Positions 35,342-44,964 of a stretch of DNA of 64,000 nt are shown here, in pieces (positions within the stretch are counted from its first letter, which is position 1; each line of letters starts with the position of its first letter). Source of the DNA: Pseudomonadota bacterium (GTDB taxonomy: Bacteria > Pseudomonadota > Gammaproteobacteria > Burkholderiales > Burkholderiaceae_C); NCBI GenBank assembly GCA_963205115.1, contig CAUJHV010000016.1, positions 62,001 through 126,000 of the forward strand, written 5' to 3'. A model generated the notes under the pieces. That model ran no database searches and had not been told where the DNA came from. It saw nothing but the letters and a program-made list of their open reading frames with translations. Both the position numbers and the translations under genes were made by a program.

Positions 35342-38300
35342 GTGAACGCCACGAGCACACGCGCGGCCGGCCACGCGAAGGGAAGCCTGAACCCGATGGA
35401 TGCCTCCTCCGTTGTCGATGGCGATGCGGCCTCGCTGCCGCACGCCGACTACCGCCTGTCCGACAACCTCGCCGCCGATACCGGCGTGGTCTTCCTCACC
35501 GGCACGCAGGCCCTCGTGCGCCTGATGCTGATGCAGCGCAGCCAGGACCGTGCGGCGGGCCTGGACACACGCGGCTTCGTCAGCGGCTACCGCGGCTCGC
35601 CGCTGGGCATGGTGGACCAGTCGATGTGGAAGGCCCGCCAGGCACTCGATGCCGCCGGCGTGCGCTTCCTGCCGGCGATCAACGAAGAACTGGCCGCCAC
35701 AGCGGTGCTGGGCACGCAGCGCGTGGAGGGCGACCCGGCACGGTCGTGCGACGGCGTCTTCGCGCTGTGGTACGGCAAGGGCCCCGGCGTGGACCGCGCC
35801 GGCGACGCGTTGAAACACGGCAACGCCTACGGCACCTCGCCGCACGGCGGCGTGCTGATGGCGGCGGGCGACGACCACGGCTGCGTGAGTTCGTCGATGC
35901 CGCACCAGAGCGACGAGGCCTTCCAGGCCTGGCACGCGCCTGTGGTCGCGCCGGCCGACGTGTCGGAGATGCTCGAATTCGGCCTCTACGGCTGGGCACT
36001 GTCGCGCTACTCGGGCAACTGGGTCGGCATGACCGCGCTGTCGGAAATCGTCGAAAGCGGCAGCACCGTCGACCTGGACGCGATCAACGCCCGCGCTGCG
36101 GCCTGGCGCGATGCCGATGCGGTGCGCGCGGCCACCGGGCACGCCGCGCCAGCCGGCGGGCTGCACGTGCGCTGGCCCGACCTGCCCTCGCTGCAGATCG
36201 AACAGCGGCTGCACGCCAAGCTGGACGCCGTGCGCGCCTTCGCGCGGGTCAACCGCATCGACCGCACGGTGGTCGCGTGCCCGACGGCGCGCGTGGGCAT
36301 CGTCACCGCCGGCAAGGCGCACCACGACCTGATGGAGGTGCTGCGCCGCCTCGACGTGCCGCCGCAGACGCTGGCCGACTTTGGCGTGCGCATCCTGAAG
36401 CTGGGCCTGACCTACCCGATCGAGCCCGAGGGCATGCGCGACTTCGCCGCCGGGCTGGATGAGATCCTGGTCATCGAGGAGAAGGCACCGGTCGTCGAGC
36501 AGCAGATGCGCGCGCTGTTCTACAACGCACCGCAACGCCCCATCGTGGTGGGCAAGGAAGACGCGCAGGGACGCCCGCTGGTCTCGGCACTGGGCGAGTT
36601 GCGGCCTTCGCGGCTGATCCGCCTGGTGGCCGACTGGCTGGTGGCGCACTTCCCCGGGCTGGACCGCCGCGAACGCGTGCGCGACTTCGAGCTGCCCGAG
36701 CTGCTGTCGAATGCCGCCGATGCGGTCAAACGTTTGCCGTATTTCTGCGCCGGCTGCCCGCACAACACCAGCACCCGCGTGCCGGAAGGTTCACGCGCGC
36801 AGGCCGGCATCGGCTGCCACTTCATGGCCAGTTGGATGGACCGCGACACCGAAGGTCTGATCCAGATGGGCGGCGAGGGTGTGGACTGGGTTTCGCACGC
36901 GATGTTCACGCGCGTGCCGCACGTCTTCCAGAACCTGGGCGACGGCACCTACTACCACTCGGGCTACCTCGCCATCCGCCAGGCCGTGGCGGCCGGCGCG
37001 ACCATGACCTACAAGATCCTCTACAACGACGCCGTGGCGATGACCGGCGGCCAGCCGGTGGACGGCCAGATCAGCGTGGACGGCATCGCACGGCAGGTCG
37101 AGGCCGAGGGTGTGCGCCAGGTGGTCGTGGTCTCGGACAACATCGCCACCTACGACGGGCAGCACGCGCGCTTTCCGGCAGGCACCACCTTCCACCCGCG
37201 CGAGGAACTCGATGCCGTGCAACGCCGCCTGCGCGAGATGCCGGGCGTGACGGTGCTGATCTACGAACAGACCTGCGCGGCCGAGAAGCGCCGGCGCCGC
37301 AAGAAGGGCGAACTGGTCGATCCCGCGCGGCGCGTGTTCATCAACGAACAGGTGTGCGAAGGCTGCGGCGATTGCGCCGTGCAGAGCAACTGCGTGGCCG
37401 TGCTGCCGGTGGAAACGCCGCTGGGGCGCAAGCGGCGCATCGACCAGAGCAGCTGCAACAAGGACTATTCCTGCGCCAAGGGCTTCTGCCCGAGCTTCGT
37501 GACCGTCATCGGCGGGCGCGTGCGCAAGCCCGTGGGCGCGCTGGGCAGCGGCGGCGACTCCGCCGTGCAGGCCCTGCAGCAGCGCCTGGCTGCCCTGCCA
37601 AACCCCGCAGCGCACACCTGGACCGGGCCTTACGACCTGCTCGTCACCGGTGTGGGCGGCACGGGTGTCGTGACGGTGGGCGCTCTGGTGGCCATGGCGG
37701 CGCACCTCGAAGGCAAGCGCGCCAGCGTGCTCGATTTCATGGGCTTCGCGCAAAAGGGCGGCTCGGTGCTGAGCTTCGTGCGGCTGGCGGATGTGCCCTC
37801 GCGCCTGAACCAGGTCCGCATCGATACGCAGCAGGCCGATGCCGTCCTGGCCTGCGACCTGGTCGTGGGTGCCTCGGCCGACGCGCTGGCCACCGTGCGT
37901 CGCGGCCGCACCCGCGTGCTGGCCAACGTGCACGAGGTGCCGGTGGCGGAGAGCCTGCGCAATCCGGACGCCACCTTGCATGTGCCGCTGCTCATCGAGA
38001 AGCTGCGCTTCGCAGCCGGGCCGGCGCGTGTGCAGACGCTGGACGCACAGGCGCTGGCCGAGGCCTTCCTCGGGGATCACATCGCCTCCAACATCCTGGC
38101 GCTGGGCCACGCCTGGCAATGCGGGCTGGTGCCGGTGAGCCTGGACGCGCTGCAGCGGGCGATCCGCCTCAACGGCGTGGCCGTCGAGCAGAACCTGCTG
38201 GCCTTCGGCATCGGGCGCCTGTCGGCCGCCGACCCGCAAGGGCTGCAGGCCCTGCGGGCACTGCCGGCGCAGACCGACGACGACAGCCTGCCCGCGATCG

Positions 38301-38986
38301 TGCAGCGCGGCGTGGCGCTGCTCACGGCCTATCAGGATGCGCGTTATGCACGCGAGTACGCCGCGTTTGTCGAGCGGGTCGAACGCCACGAAGCGGCGCA
38401 GGGCGGCGATGCGACGCTGCCGCTGTCGCGCGCCGTGGCGCGCAGCCTGCTCAAGCTGATGGCCATCAAGGACGAGTACGAGGTCGGGCGGCTCTATACC
38501 GACGGCGAATTCCAGCGCCGCCTGCGCGAGCAGTTCGAAGGCGACTTCCAGCTGGAGTTTCTCTTCGCGCCGCCCACGCTGGGCACATCGCATGACGGGC
38601 AGCCGGCGCCCAAGCGGCGCTTCGGCGCCTGGATGGCGCCGGTGCTGCGCGTGCTGGCGCAAGGCCGCCGGCTGCGCGGCACGCCGCTGGACCTGTTCGG
38701 CCGCACGGCCGAGCGGCGACTGGAGCGCCGTTTGATCGCCGACTACCGGGCACGCATCGAATCGCTGCTGCCGCTGCTGGAACCCGCACGCCTGCCCACG
38801 GCCGTGGCCCTGGCCGAACTGCCGCTGCGCATGCGCGGATTCGGCCACGTCAAGCTGGCGAACGTGGCGCTGGCGCAGGTGCGCGAGGCCGAGCTGCTGC
38901 ACCGCTTCGATCCGCAGACCTGGCCGCGGCCGGCCGAACTGCCGGTGGCGGGGCAGTTGCGCGGCATTCCGGTGGTCAGCCGCTGA
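35342..38986 (+). CDS. Fused indolepyruvate ferredoxin oxidoreductase (IorAB)
   Basis: A 1214-residue single-chain 2-oxoacid:ferredoxin oxidoreductase. The order is a pyrimidine-binding-type domain (about 30-440), a TPP-binding domain (about 450-640), ferredoxin-like Cys clusters (CEGCGDC and CNKDYSC...GFCP at about 675-720) and a gamma-type domain (GVGGTGVVTVGAL at about 770) plus a C-terminal extension. It oxidatively decarboxylates aryl pyruvates from aromatic amino acids. The start GTG 35342 is the longest; ATG 35396 would remove 18 residues and is equally plausible. Confidence 0.9.
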   Translation: MNATSTRAAGHAKGSLNPMDASSVVDGDAASLPHADYRLSDNLAADTGVVFLTGTQALVRLMLMQRSQDRAAGLDTRGFVSGYRGSPLGMVDQSMWKARQALDAAGVRFLPAINEELAATAVLGTQRVEGDPARSCDGVFALWYGKGPGVDRAGDALKHGNAYGTSPHGGVLMAAGDDHGCVSSSMPHQSDEAFQAWHAPVVAPADVSEMLEFGLYGWALSRYSGNWVGMTALSEIVESGSTVDLDAINARAAAWRDADAVRAATGHAAPAGGLHVRWPDLPSLQIEQRLHAKLDAVRAFARVNRIDRTVVACPTARVGIVTAGKAHHDLMEVLRRLDVPPQTLADFGVRILKLGLTYPIEPEGMRDFAAGLDEILVIEEKAPVVEQQMRALFYNAPQRPIVVGKEDAQGRPLVSALGELRPSRLIRLVADWLVAHFPGLDRRERVRDFELPELLSNAADAVKRLPYFCAGCPHNTSTRVPEGSRAQAGIGCHFMASWMDRDTEGLIQMGGEGVDWVSHAMFTRVPHVFQNLGDGTYYHSGYLAIRQAVAAGATMTYKILYNDAVAMTGGQPVDGQISVDGIARQVEAEGVRQVVVVSDNIATYDGQHARFPAGTTFHPREELDAVQRRLREMPGVTVLIYEQTCAAEKRRRRKKGELVDPARRVFINEQVCEGCGDCAVQSNCVAVLPVETPLGRKRRIDQSSCNKDYSCAKGFCPSFVTVIGGRVRKPVGALGSGGDSAVQALQQRLAALPNPAAHTWTGPYDLLVTGVGGTGVVTVGALVAMAAHLEGKRASVLDFMGFAQKGGSVLSFVRLADVPSRLNQVRIDTQQADAVLACDLVVGASADALATVRRGRTRVLANVHEVPVAESLRNPDATLHVPLLIEKLRFAAGPARVQTLDAQALAEAFLGDHIASNILALGHAWQCGLVPVSLDALQRAIRLNGVAVEQNLLAFGIGRLSAADPQGLQALRALPAQTDDDSLPAIVQRGVALLTAYQDARYAREYAAFVERVERHEAAQGGDATLPLSRAVARSLLKLMAIKDEYEVGRLYTDGEFQRRLREQFEGDFQLEFLFAPPTLGTSHDGQPAPKRRFGAWMAPVLRVLAQGRRLRGTPLDLFGRTAERRLERRLIADYRARIESLLPLLEPARLPTAVALAELPLRMRGFGHVKLANVALAQVREAELLHRFDPQTWPRPAELPVAGQLRGIPVVSR

Positions 38987-39025
38987 GCGGCGCGGCTCGG
39001 CGCCGCCGCAGCAGCCGCTGCCGTG

Positions 39026-41554
39026 CTACAGCAGCGCGGAGACCTGCGGCGGACTCAGCGGGCGCGACATCAGGTAGCCCTGCCCGACGGCCACACCGAG
39101 CTTGCGCAAGGCCGCCAGCTGCTCCGGCGTCTCGATGCCTTCGGCGACCACGCATTTGCCCAGCGCCTGGCCCAGCGTGAGCACCGCGCGCACGATCTCG
39201 ACGTGTTCGTCGCCGCTGGTGATGGCGCAGATGAAGGAGCGGTCGATCTTCAGGTAGTCGATCGGCAGCTTGCTCAGGTAGGCCAGCGACGAGTAGCCCG
39301 TGCCGAAGTCATCGATGGCCAGCTTCACGCCGCAACGCCGCAGCTGTGACAGCGCATCGTGTGCCGGCTCGAGGTTGGACATCAGCACGGTTTCAGTGAT
39401 TTCGAGCGTCAGGCGTTCGGGCGCGACACCGTGCGCGCGCAGCCGCCCGAGCACCACGCCGACGAAGCCGGCTCGCACCAGGTCGCTGCCGGAGATGTTC
39501 ACGCTCACGCCCAGGTGCGCCATGTGCGGCGCCTCCAGGTGCCAGGCCGCGAGCTGCGCCAGCGCGCTGTCCAGCACCCAATCCGTCAGGGCCCCGATGC
39601 GGCCCGACTCCTCGGCCAGGCCGATGAAGACCGTGGGGCTGATCGATCCGCGCACCGGGTGGGCCCAGCGGGCCAGCGCCTCGAAACCGAACAGCCGCGC
39701 GGGTTCCAGTTCGAACAGCGGCTGGAAATCCAGCGACAGTTCGCCGCCGCCCAGCGCATGGCGCAGGTCGGCCTCGAGCGCCAGCTTGTCGGCGATCTGC
39801 TCGTGCATCGTGCGGTCGAACACCGCCACGCGCCCGCGCCCGCCGGCCTTGGCCTCGTACATGGCCAGGTCGGCATCGCGCAGCAGTTCGTCCACCGTGC
39901 GGTCGCCCAGGTCGCTGAAGGTCAGGCCGACGCTGGCGGCCGTGACGATGTCCGTGCCGCCCAGCGACATCGGCACCGACAGCGCCGAGAGCATGCGATC
40001 GGCCAGCCGCACACCGTCGGGCAGGTCGCGGATGTCACGCAGCAGCACCGCAAACTCGTCGCCGCCCAGACGCGCGACCAGGTCGCTGGGCCGCAGGCAC
40101 AGCTGCAGCCGGCGGGCGACCTCGCGCAGCAGGTCGTTGCCGTGCATGTGGCCCAGGCTGTCGTTCACGAGCTTGAAGCGGTCCAGGTCCAGGAACATCA
40201 CGGCGAAGCCGCGATCGGGATCGGCCCGGTTTTCCGCCACCGCGTGGCCCAGCTGCTCGTGGAAGTGCGCGCGGTTGGGCAGGCCGGTCAGGCTGTCGTG
40301 GAAGGCGATGTGCTGCAGCCGCGATTCGGCCAGCTGCCGCGCGGTGATGTCGTCGAGTTGGTAGATCAGTCCGTTGCCGTCCAGCCCCGGGATCTGGAAC
40401 TGCCCGCAGTGCAGCGCGACCCACATCTCGGTGCCGTTGGCCCGCGTGCACTGCAGCTCGATCGAAAACGACAGCCCGGCGTCGCGTTCGGCGGCCGCGC
40501 GCGAGCGCCAGTCGAACAGCCCCGCGTCGCTGGGCTGCAGCACGTCCACGAAGCGCGCGCCGACCATCGTTTCGCTGTCGCGCCCCAGCAGCTCGCCCAG
40601 CGCCTTGTTGGCGCGCACGATGCTGCCGTTGGCATCGACGATGGCCATGCCGATGGCCGCGTGCGTGAACGCCGCGGCGAAGCGCTGCTGGTTCAGCTCG
40701 GCCTCGCGCCGCGCCTCGGAAATGCGCCCTTCCTGCTCGCTGTGCTCGGCCTCGTGATAGGCCTGTGTGATGCGGATGAGCATCACCATGCCCAAGATCA
40801 CGACGGCCACGACCACCAGCACCAGCGGCCCCTGCCGCTGCGCTTCCACCAGCACCACGCCGGCCAGCAGCGCGGTGGCCAGATAAACGGCCGCCAGCCA
40901 GGCAAAGGCGCCGAAACAGTCGCGGGCCACCGGCCAGGCGCCCTTCTTCAGCGTCACCAGGGCCGTCAGCGTGAAGGTGGTCAGCACGAACGGGATCAGC
41001 GACACCGGAAGCAGCGCCGCGGCCTTGGCCACATGCAGCGACATGCCCAGCTGCGTGAGCTGCGCGGTCAGCAGTTCGAAGACCCCGCCGCTGATGGCCA
41101 TCGCCGCCATGCCGGCGGCCGGCGTGGAGATGCGGCTGGACAGGCGCCGGGTGCCGCGCCACGCGCCGATCAAACCCTCCAGGCCAGAGGCCAGCACAGC
41201 TGCCGGCGTGCCCAGCACGGCCAGCATCATGTAGATGAAGAGGTCGGCCGCGCCCAGTGAATAACGCGTGCGGGGAATCTCGATGGGATGCCAGGCTGCC
41301 GCGGCCACCAGGACCAGACCGGCCAGCAGGTGCAGGGGTCCGGGCGCCGCGAGTGCCCAGGCGCCGAACAGGGCGTAGGCCAGGGCTGCCGTACCGGCCG
41401 CGGCGACGGCCAGCCACAGGCGCATGGCCGGTGGCGTGTAGTCGTGGAAGTGCGCCGCCTTCAGGCGCGCGACCCATCCGCGCGACACACGCGCGGACGG
41501 GGTCGTGTCGGCGTCATTCGCCGAAGAAGCTGGGGTCGGGACGTCCGGCAGCAT
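39026..41554 (-). CDS. Membrane sensor with PAS, GGDEF and EAL domains
   Basis: An 842-residue c-di-GMP enzyme. About seven hydrophobic helices (residues 40-275) form a membrane sensor, followed by a PAS domain (about 290-405), GGDEF (about 410-575) and EAL (about 585-840). The diguanylate cyclase motif GGDEF is intact and an RxxD inhibitory site (RPSD) lies five residues before it. The phosphodiesterase motif is EAL (GFEALARW), with DDFGTGYSSL and KIDRSF. Both activities are thus possible. ATG 41554 overlaps the protease gene end by 41 bp; the open frame runs further only through the protease repeat. Confidence 0.87.
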   Translation of the reverse strand: MLPDVPTPASSANDADTTPSARVSRGWVARLKAAHFHDYTPPAMRLWLAVAAAGTAALAYALFGAWALAAPGPLHLLAGLVLVAAAAWHPIEIPRTRYSLGAADLFIYMMLAVLGTPAAVLASGLEGLIGAWRGTRRLSSRISTPAAGMAAMAISGGVFELLTAQLTQLGMSLHVAKAAALLPVSLIPFVLTTFTLTALVTLKKGAWPVARDCFGAFAWLAAVYLATALLAGVVLVEAQRQGPLVLVVVAVVILGMVMLIRITQAYHEAEHSEQEGRISEARREAELNQQRFAAAFTHAAIGMAIVDANGSIVRANKALGELLGRDSETMVGARFVDVLQPSDAGLFDWRSRAAAERDAGLSFSIELQCTRANGTEMWVALHCGQFQIPGLDGNGLIYQLDDITARQLAESRLQHIAFHDSLTGLPNRAHFHEQLGHAVAENRADPDRGFAVMFLDLDRFKLVNDSLGHMHGNDLLREVARRLQLCLRPSDLVARLGGDEFAVLLRDIRDLPDGVRLADRMLSALSVPMSLGGTDIVTAASVGLTFSDLGDRTVDELLRDADLAMYEAKAGGRGRVAVFDRTMHEQIADKLALEADLRHALGGGELSLDFQPLFELEPARLFGFEALARWAHPVRGSISPTVFIGLAEESGRIGALTDWVLDSALAQLAAWHLEAPHMAHLGVSVNISGSDLVRAGFVGVVLGRLRAHGVAPERLTLEITETVLMSNLEPAHDALSQLRRCGVKLAIDDFGTGYSSLAYLSKLPIDYLKIDRSFICAITSGDEHVEIVRAVLTLGQALGKCVVAEGIETPEQLAALRKLGVAVGQGYLMSRPLSPPQVSALL

Positions 41555-43898
41555 CGCCGGTGGCCTCGCGCAGGATGAAGCCTTCGCGCAGGATGAACCC
41601 TTCGCGCAGGATGAAGCCTTCACGCAGGATGAACCCTTCACGCAGGATGAAGCCTTCGCTCAAGATGAAGCCTTCGCGCAGGATGAACCCTTCATTGAGG
41701 ACGAACCCTTCGTTCAGTGTGAGGCCTTCACGAAGAATGAAGCCCTGGCTCAAGGTGAAGCCGTCGACCTGGACATCGCCGCCAGACGTCGAGAACCCCA
41801 AGCCCAGCGTGAGCCCCATCCCGGCGTCCGCACGTGCGACCAATGTGGTCAGCGGCGTCACCAGGGCCGAGGCGCTGTCAGGGATCGTAACCGAGGTCGA
41901 ATCCAGCAACCGAACGCCAGCCGTAAGCAAAGGTTGCGCTTGGGCCTGGCGCTCGAACACCCATGCAGGCACGGTATTCGCCGCCAGCCCGCGTGCCGCG
42001 GGACGATAGACCACAGCGTTGCGCAGCACGAAATGGCGCGCCCAGGTCAGACCGCCATCCCACACGGGTTGCCACCGCGCGAACAGCGCGTCGCCGCGCA
42101 CCAGGTGGCTGCCGCCGACGGTGGCGATGCCGCTCCAGCGCAGACGGCGTCCGCCGACGGTGGATTCCGGAACCGGCATCACCTGTCCGGCCGCCAGGAC
42201 GTTGTCCCCGGCTCTCAGCTTGCCGGCAGACAGCGCAGGGCCGATGTCGGTGCGCAACGCCGTGGCCAGGCGCAGCGCGCCATCCAGGTTGAGCAGGCCG
42301 GTGCCCTGCTGCAGCAGGCTCGCGCCCGGCAGCGGAGTGGCGGTGTATTGCAGGATGGCCTTGACCAGCGGCGGCGTGAGTCCGGGGTTCGCCTGGATCA
42401 ACACGGCAGCCGCGCCGGCCACGGCGGGCGCGGCCATCGATGTGCCCGACAGCGTCATCAGCGCCTGGCCGCGGGCCTGCGTGGCACCGGCCACTTGTGT
42501 GAGTTGCGGATAGCTGCGCGCCAGCACGTTCCACCCGGCGGCCTGGCCGCTGGCGTCACCGCCCAGCGCCGTGAGCACGTCGTTGCCGGGGGCGACCAGA
42601 TCGGGCTTGATCAGGTTGTCGGTCCAGCGCGCGCCGCTGGGGAAGGTGTAGCTGCCGCGCGTGGGGCCTCGCGAGCTGAATCCCGTGACGCTGTCGTCTG
42701 CACGATTGGCGGTCCCGCGCATGTTGTCCGCGCCGACAGTGATGACCGACGGCTCGTGGCCGGGCGAGGAGATCGCGCCGTAGACCTGGCGACCCTGCTC
42801 GTCCTTGCCGGCATTGCCTGCGGCGACCGTGACCACCAGACCGGCAGCCACGGCGCTGCGCGAGGCGCGCGCCAGCGGATCGACCAGGAAGGAGTCCGTC
42901 GAGTCCGCGCCCAGGCTCAGGTTCATCACGCGGATGTTGTCGATGCGCGCGCGCTGCAGCACCCAATCGATGCCCAGCAGCACATCGGCCACGTTGCCGG
43001 TGCCTTGTTCGTCGAGCACGCGCACGTCGTAGAGGTCCGCGCCCGCAGCGATGCCACCCGCATCGGGCTGCTGGTAGGCGCCCGCACCGGCGGCCACCGA
43101 GGCGACGGCCGTGCCGTGTCCATAGGCATCGGGCAAGACCGCATAGGGCCTGAACGACGCATCGCCCCGCCGCACCGGCGTGCCGTCAATCAAGCGGCGC
43201 AGGTCGGCGCTGTAGTCATGACCACCCTTCCAACCACCCGCGGCGAAGGAGCGGCTGAGTCCCACGACGTCCACCGCGCGCCGCACGCGTGAGCGGCCGT
43301 CGGCGCCCTGGAAGTGGCGGTGGCGAAAATCAATGCCCGAATCCAGCACCGCGATGCCCACGCCGCGTCCGTCCAAGCCGCCTGCTGCGCCCGGGACCCC
43401 GCCCAGGGCTGCCGGTACGCCGGAGGCATCCTGCAGCAGGCTCGCATGCCGACGTGTCGGACGGTTGGGTGTGATGTCCACGACGTCGCTTCGGGCCGAC
43501 AGTGCCTCCAGGGCGGAGGCCGGCACCATCGCCGCGATGGCGCGGATGGACACGTAGTTGTAGAAGACGGAGCCGCCGCGCTTCAGCACGTCCGCGCGCA
43601 AGGCGGTCAATTCGGGGTCGTCGCTGGCCGCGACGATCAGGACCTTCACGAGGGTCGTTGCGCCCTGGGTGCGCGCCCAGGGCATGTTGACGGCATTCAC
43701 CCCCGCCTGTCTGCGCAGGATGGGGCGCAATTCGTGCGACAGCTTCGCGGCCGCCGATCCAGGTACCGATGGAGGCGTCCTCGGCGGGTATGGCACTGGC
43801 GCGTGCGCCGCGGATGCCGGCAACGCAGTGCCCAGCACGACGGCAGCCGCAATCGCGGCGAAGTGACGAATCGAAGGGATGGTGAAGGGCGTGTGCAT
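41514..43898 (-). CDS. Secreted subtilisin-like (S8) protease with C-terminal hexapeptide repeats
   Basis: A 794-residue exported protease. The Sec signal peptide ends near LPASA (about residue 30), followed by an inhibitor-type propeptide (about 80-145). Catalytic residues are Asp186 (VLDSGID), His261 (GHGTAV) and Ser487 (SGTSMAAP), with Asn362 (AAGN). After the catalytic domain comes a beta-rich region and eleven EGFILR-like hexads (about 711-776), then a short tail ending FFGE. The repeat may form a beta-solenoid or a surface-attachment segment; no sorting motif or C-terminal membrane helix is seen. Confidence 0.88.
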   Translation of the reverse strand: MHTPFTIPSIRHFAAIAAAVVLGTALPASAAHAPVPYPPRTPPSVPGSAAAKLSHELRPILRRQAGVNAVNMPWARTQGATTLVKVLIVAASDDPELTALRADVLKRGGSVFYNYVSIRAIAAMVPASALEALSARSDVVDITPNRPTRRHASLLQDASGVPAALGGVPGAAGGLDGRGVGIAVLDSGIDFRHRHFQGADGRSRVRRAVDVVGLSRSFAAGGWKGGHDYSADLRRLIDGTPVRRGDASFRPYAVLPDAYGHGTAVASVAAGAGAYQQPDAGGIAAGADLYDVRVLDEQGTGNVADVLLGIDWVLQRARIDNIRVMNLSLGADSTDSFLVDPLARASRSAVAAGLVVTVAAGNAGKDEQGRQVYGAISSPGHEPSVITVGADNMRGTANRADDSVTGFSSRGPTRGSYTFPSGARWTDNLIKPDLVAPGNDVLTALGGDASGQAAGWNVLARSYPQLTQVAGATQARGQALMTLSGTSMAAPAVAGAAAVLIQANPGLTPPLVKAILQYTATPLPGASLLQQGTGLLNLDGALRLATALRTDIGPALSAGKLRAGDNVLAAGQVMPVPESTVGGRRLRWSGIATVGGSHLVRGDALFARWQPVWDGGLTWARHFVLRNAVVYRPAARGLAANTVPAWVFERQAQAQPLLTAGVRLLDSTSVTIPDSASALVTPLTTLVARADAGMGLTLGLGFSTSGGDVQVDGFTLSQGFILREGLTLNEGFVLNEGFILREGFILSEGFILREGFILREGFILREGFILREGFILREATGDAAGRPDPSFFGE
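41568..41765 (-). repeat. Tandem 18-bp repeat encoding EGFILR hexapeptides
   Basis: Eleven 18-bp units encode DGFTLS, QGFILR, EGLTLN, EGFVLN, EGFILR, EGFILS and five EGFILR. Units at the protein's C-terminal end are nearly identical in DNA, while the first four are degenerate, which suggests recent expansion at one end. The array is free of stop codons in several frames on both strands, which explains overlapping spurious open frames. Confidence 0.93.
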
Positions 43899-44086
43899 GA
43901 TGCGGTCGATTCTGTGAATTCGTGCGCATCTCCAAGCCCGGATATGGCCGGCTTAAGGCCCTGATTTGCTCGCGGGCTTGCACGCCCGCGGCGAGACGCT
44001 GCATACCGCCTGCGCGCGTAGCACAGCGGGTACGATGCCAGCCGCAGAAATGCCCGTCCCACACCCCGCAACCCATCGGATACGCC

Positions 44087-44860
44087 GTGAAGCTCGCCAC
44101 CTGGAACGTCAATTCCCTTGCCGTGCGGCTGCCGCAACTGCTGGATTGGCTGCAAGCCAACCCGGTGGACGCCATCGTGCTGCAGGAGACCAAGCTCACC
44201 GACGACAAGTTTCCGCACGCCGAGATCGAGGCGGCGGGGTACGCGGTGCAGTGGTTCGGCCAGAAGACCTACAACGGCGTGGCGCTGCTGTCGCGCGGCG
44301 AGGCCACCGACACCCAGCGCAACATCCCGGGCTTCGACGACCCCTCGGCGCGCGTCATCGCAGGCACCGTCGGCGATGTGCGCGTGATCGGCGGCTACTT
44401 TCCGAACGGGCAGGCGCCGGGCTCGGACAAGTTCGCCTACAAGATGCGCTGGCTCGAGGCCCTGCGTCTTTGGCTAACCGATGAAATGAGCCGTCACACC
44501 AAGCTTGCGCTGCTGGGCGACTTCAACATCGCCCCCGAGGACCGCGACGTCTACGACCCCGTGGCCTGGGCCGGGCAGATCCACTGCACCGACGAAGAGC
44601 GTGCGCACTTCCGCGCGCTGGTCGGGCTGGGCCTGCACGATGCCTTCCGGCTCTTCGAGCAGCCGCCCAAGTCCTGGAGCTGGTGGGATTACCGCAACCT
44701 GGCCTTCCGGCGCAACCAGGGCCTGCGCATCGACCACATCCTGGTCAGCGAGGCGCTCAAGCCGCGTGTCACGGCCTGTGCCATCGACAAGCTGCCGCGC
44801 AAGAACGAACGGCCCAGCGACCACGCGCCGGTCGTCGTGACGCTGGACAACGGCGCCTGA
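44087..44860 (+). CDS. xthA: Exodeoxyribonuclease III
   Basis: AP endonuclease/3'-exonuclease of base-excision repair (257 aa). Catalytic motifs are visible: N7 in TWNVNS, Glu34 in LQETKL, GDFNIAPEDRDVYDP with the Asp/Asn pair, and the C-terminal SDHAPV with the Asp-His pair. The GTG at 44087 starts MKLATWNVNS, exactly the family N-terminus; longer frame upstream is not conserved. It is divergent from the secreted protease gene. Confidence 0.94.
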   Translation: MKLATWNVNSLAVRLPQLLDWLQANPVDAIVLQETKLTDDKFPHAEIEAAGYAVQWFGQKTYNGVALLSRGEATDTQRNIPGFDDPSARVIAGTVGDVRVIGGYFPNGQAPGSDKFAYKMRWLEALRLWLTDEMSRHTKLALLGDFNIAPEDRDVYDPVAWAGQIHCTDEERAHFRALVGLGLHDAFRLFEQPPKSWSWWDYRNLAFRRNQGLRIDHILVSEALKPRVTACAIDKLPRKNERPSDHAPVVVTLDNGA

Positions 44861-44964
44861 GCAGAGCCGGCGCAGCGGCCCGCCCGCTGGCGTTGCGGCG
44901 CGCATTTGCGCCCAGACAGGTGCGTGTTGGGGGATGGGCGGCCTGTCGGCTTGGACGCACCGCC

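Noticed and set aside
41568..41765. Regular repeat as a possible CRISPR array
   Set aside because: Units are directly adjacent without spacers and encode a regular hexapeptide inside a gene.
41505..43292. 595-codon plus-strand open frame through the protease repeat
   Set aside because: The repeat is stop-free in several frames; the minus strand has a signal peptide and catalytic triad.
43971..43990. Hairpin CGCGGGC-TTGCAC-GCCCGCG between the secreted protease and xthA
   Set aside because: It lies upstream of both divergent genes with no T-run; it could be chance in G+C-rich DNA, so no terminator is called.
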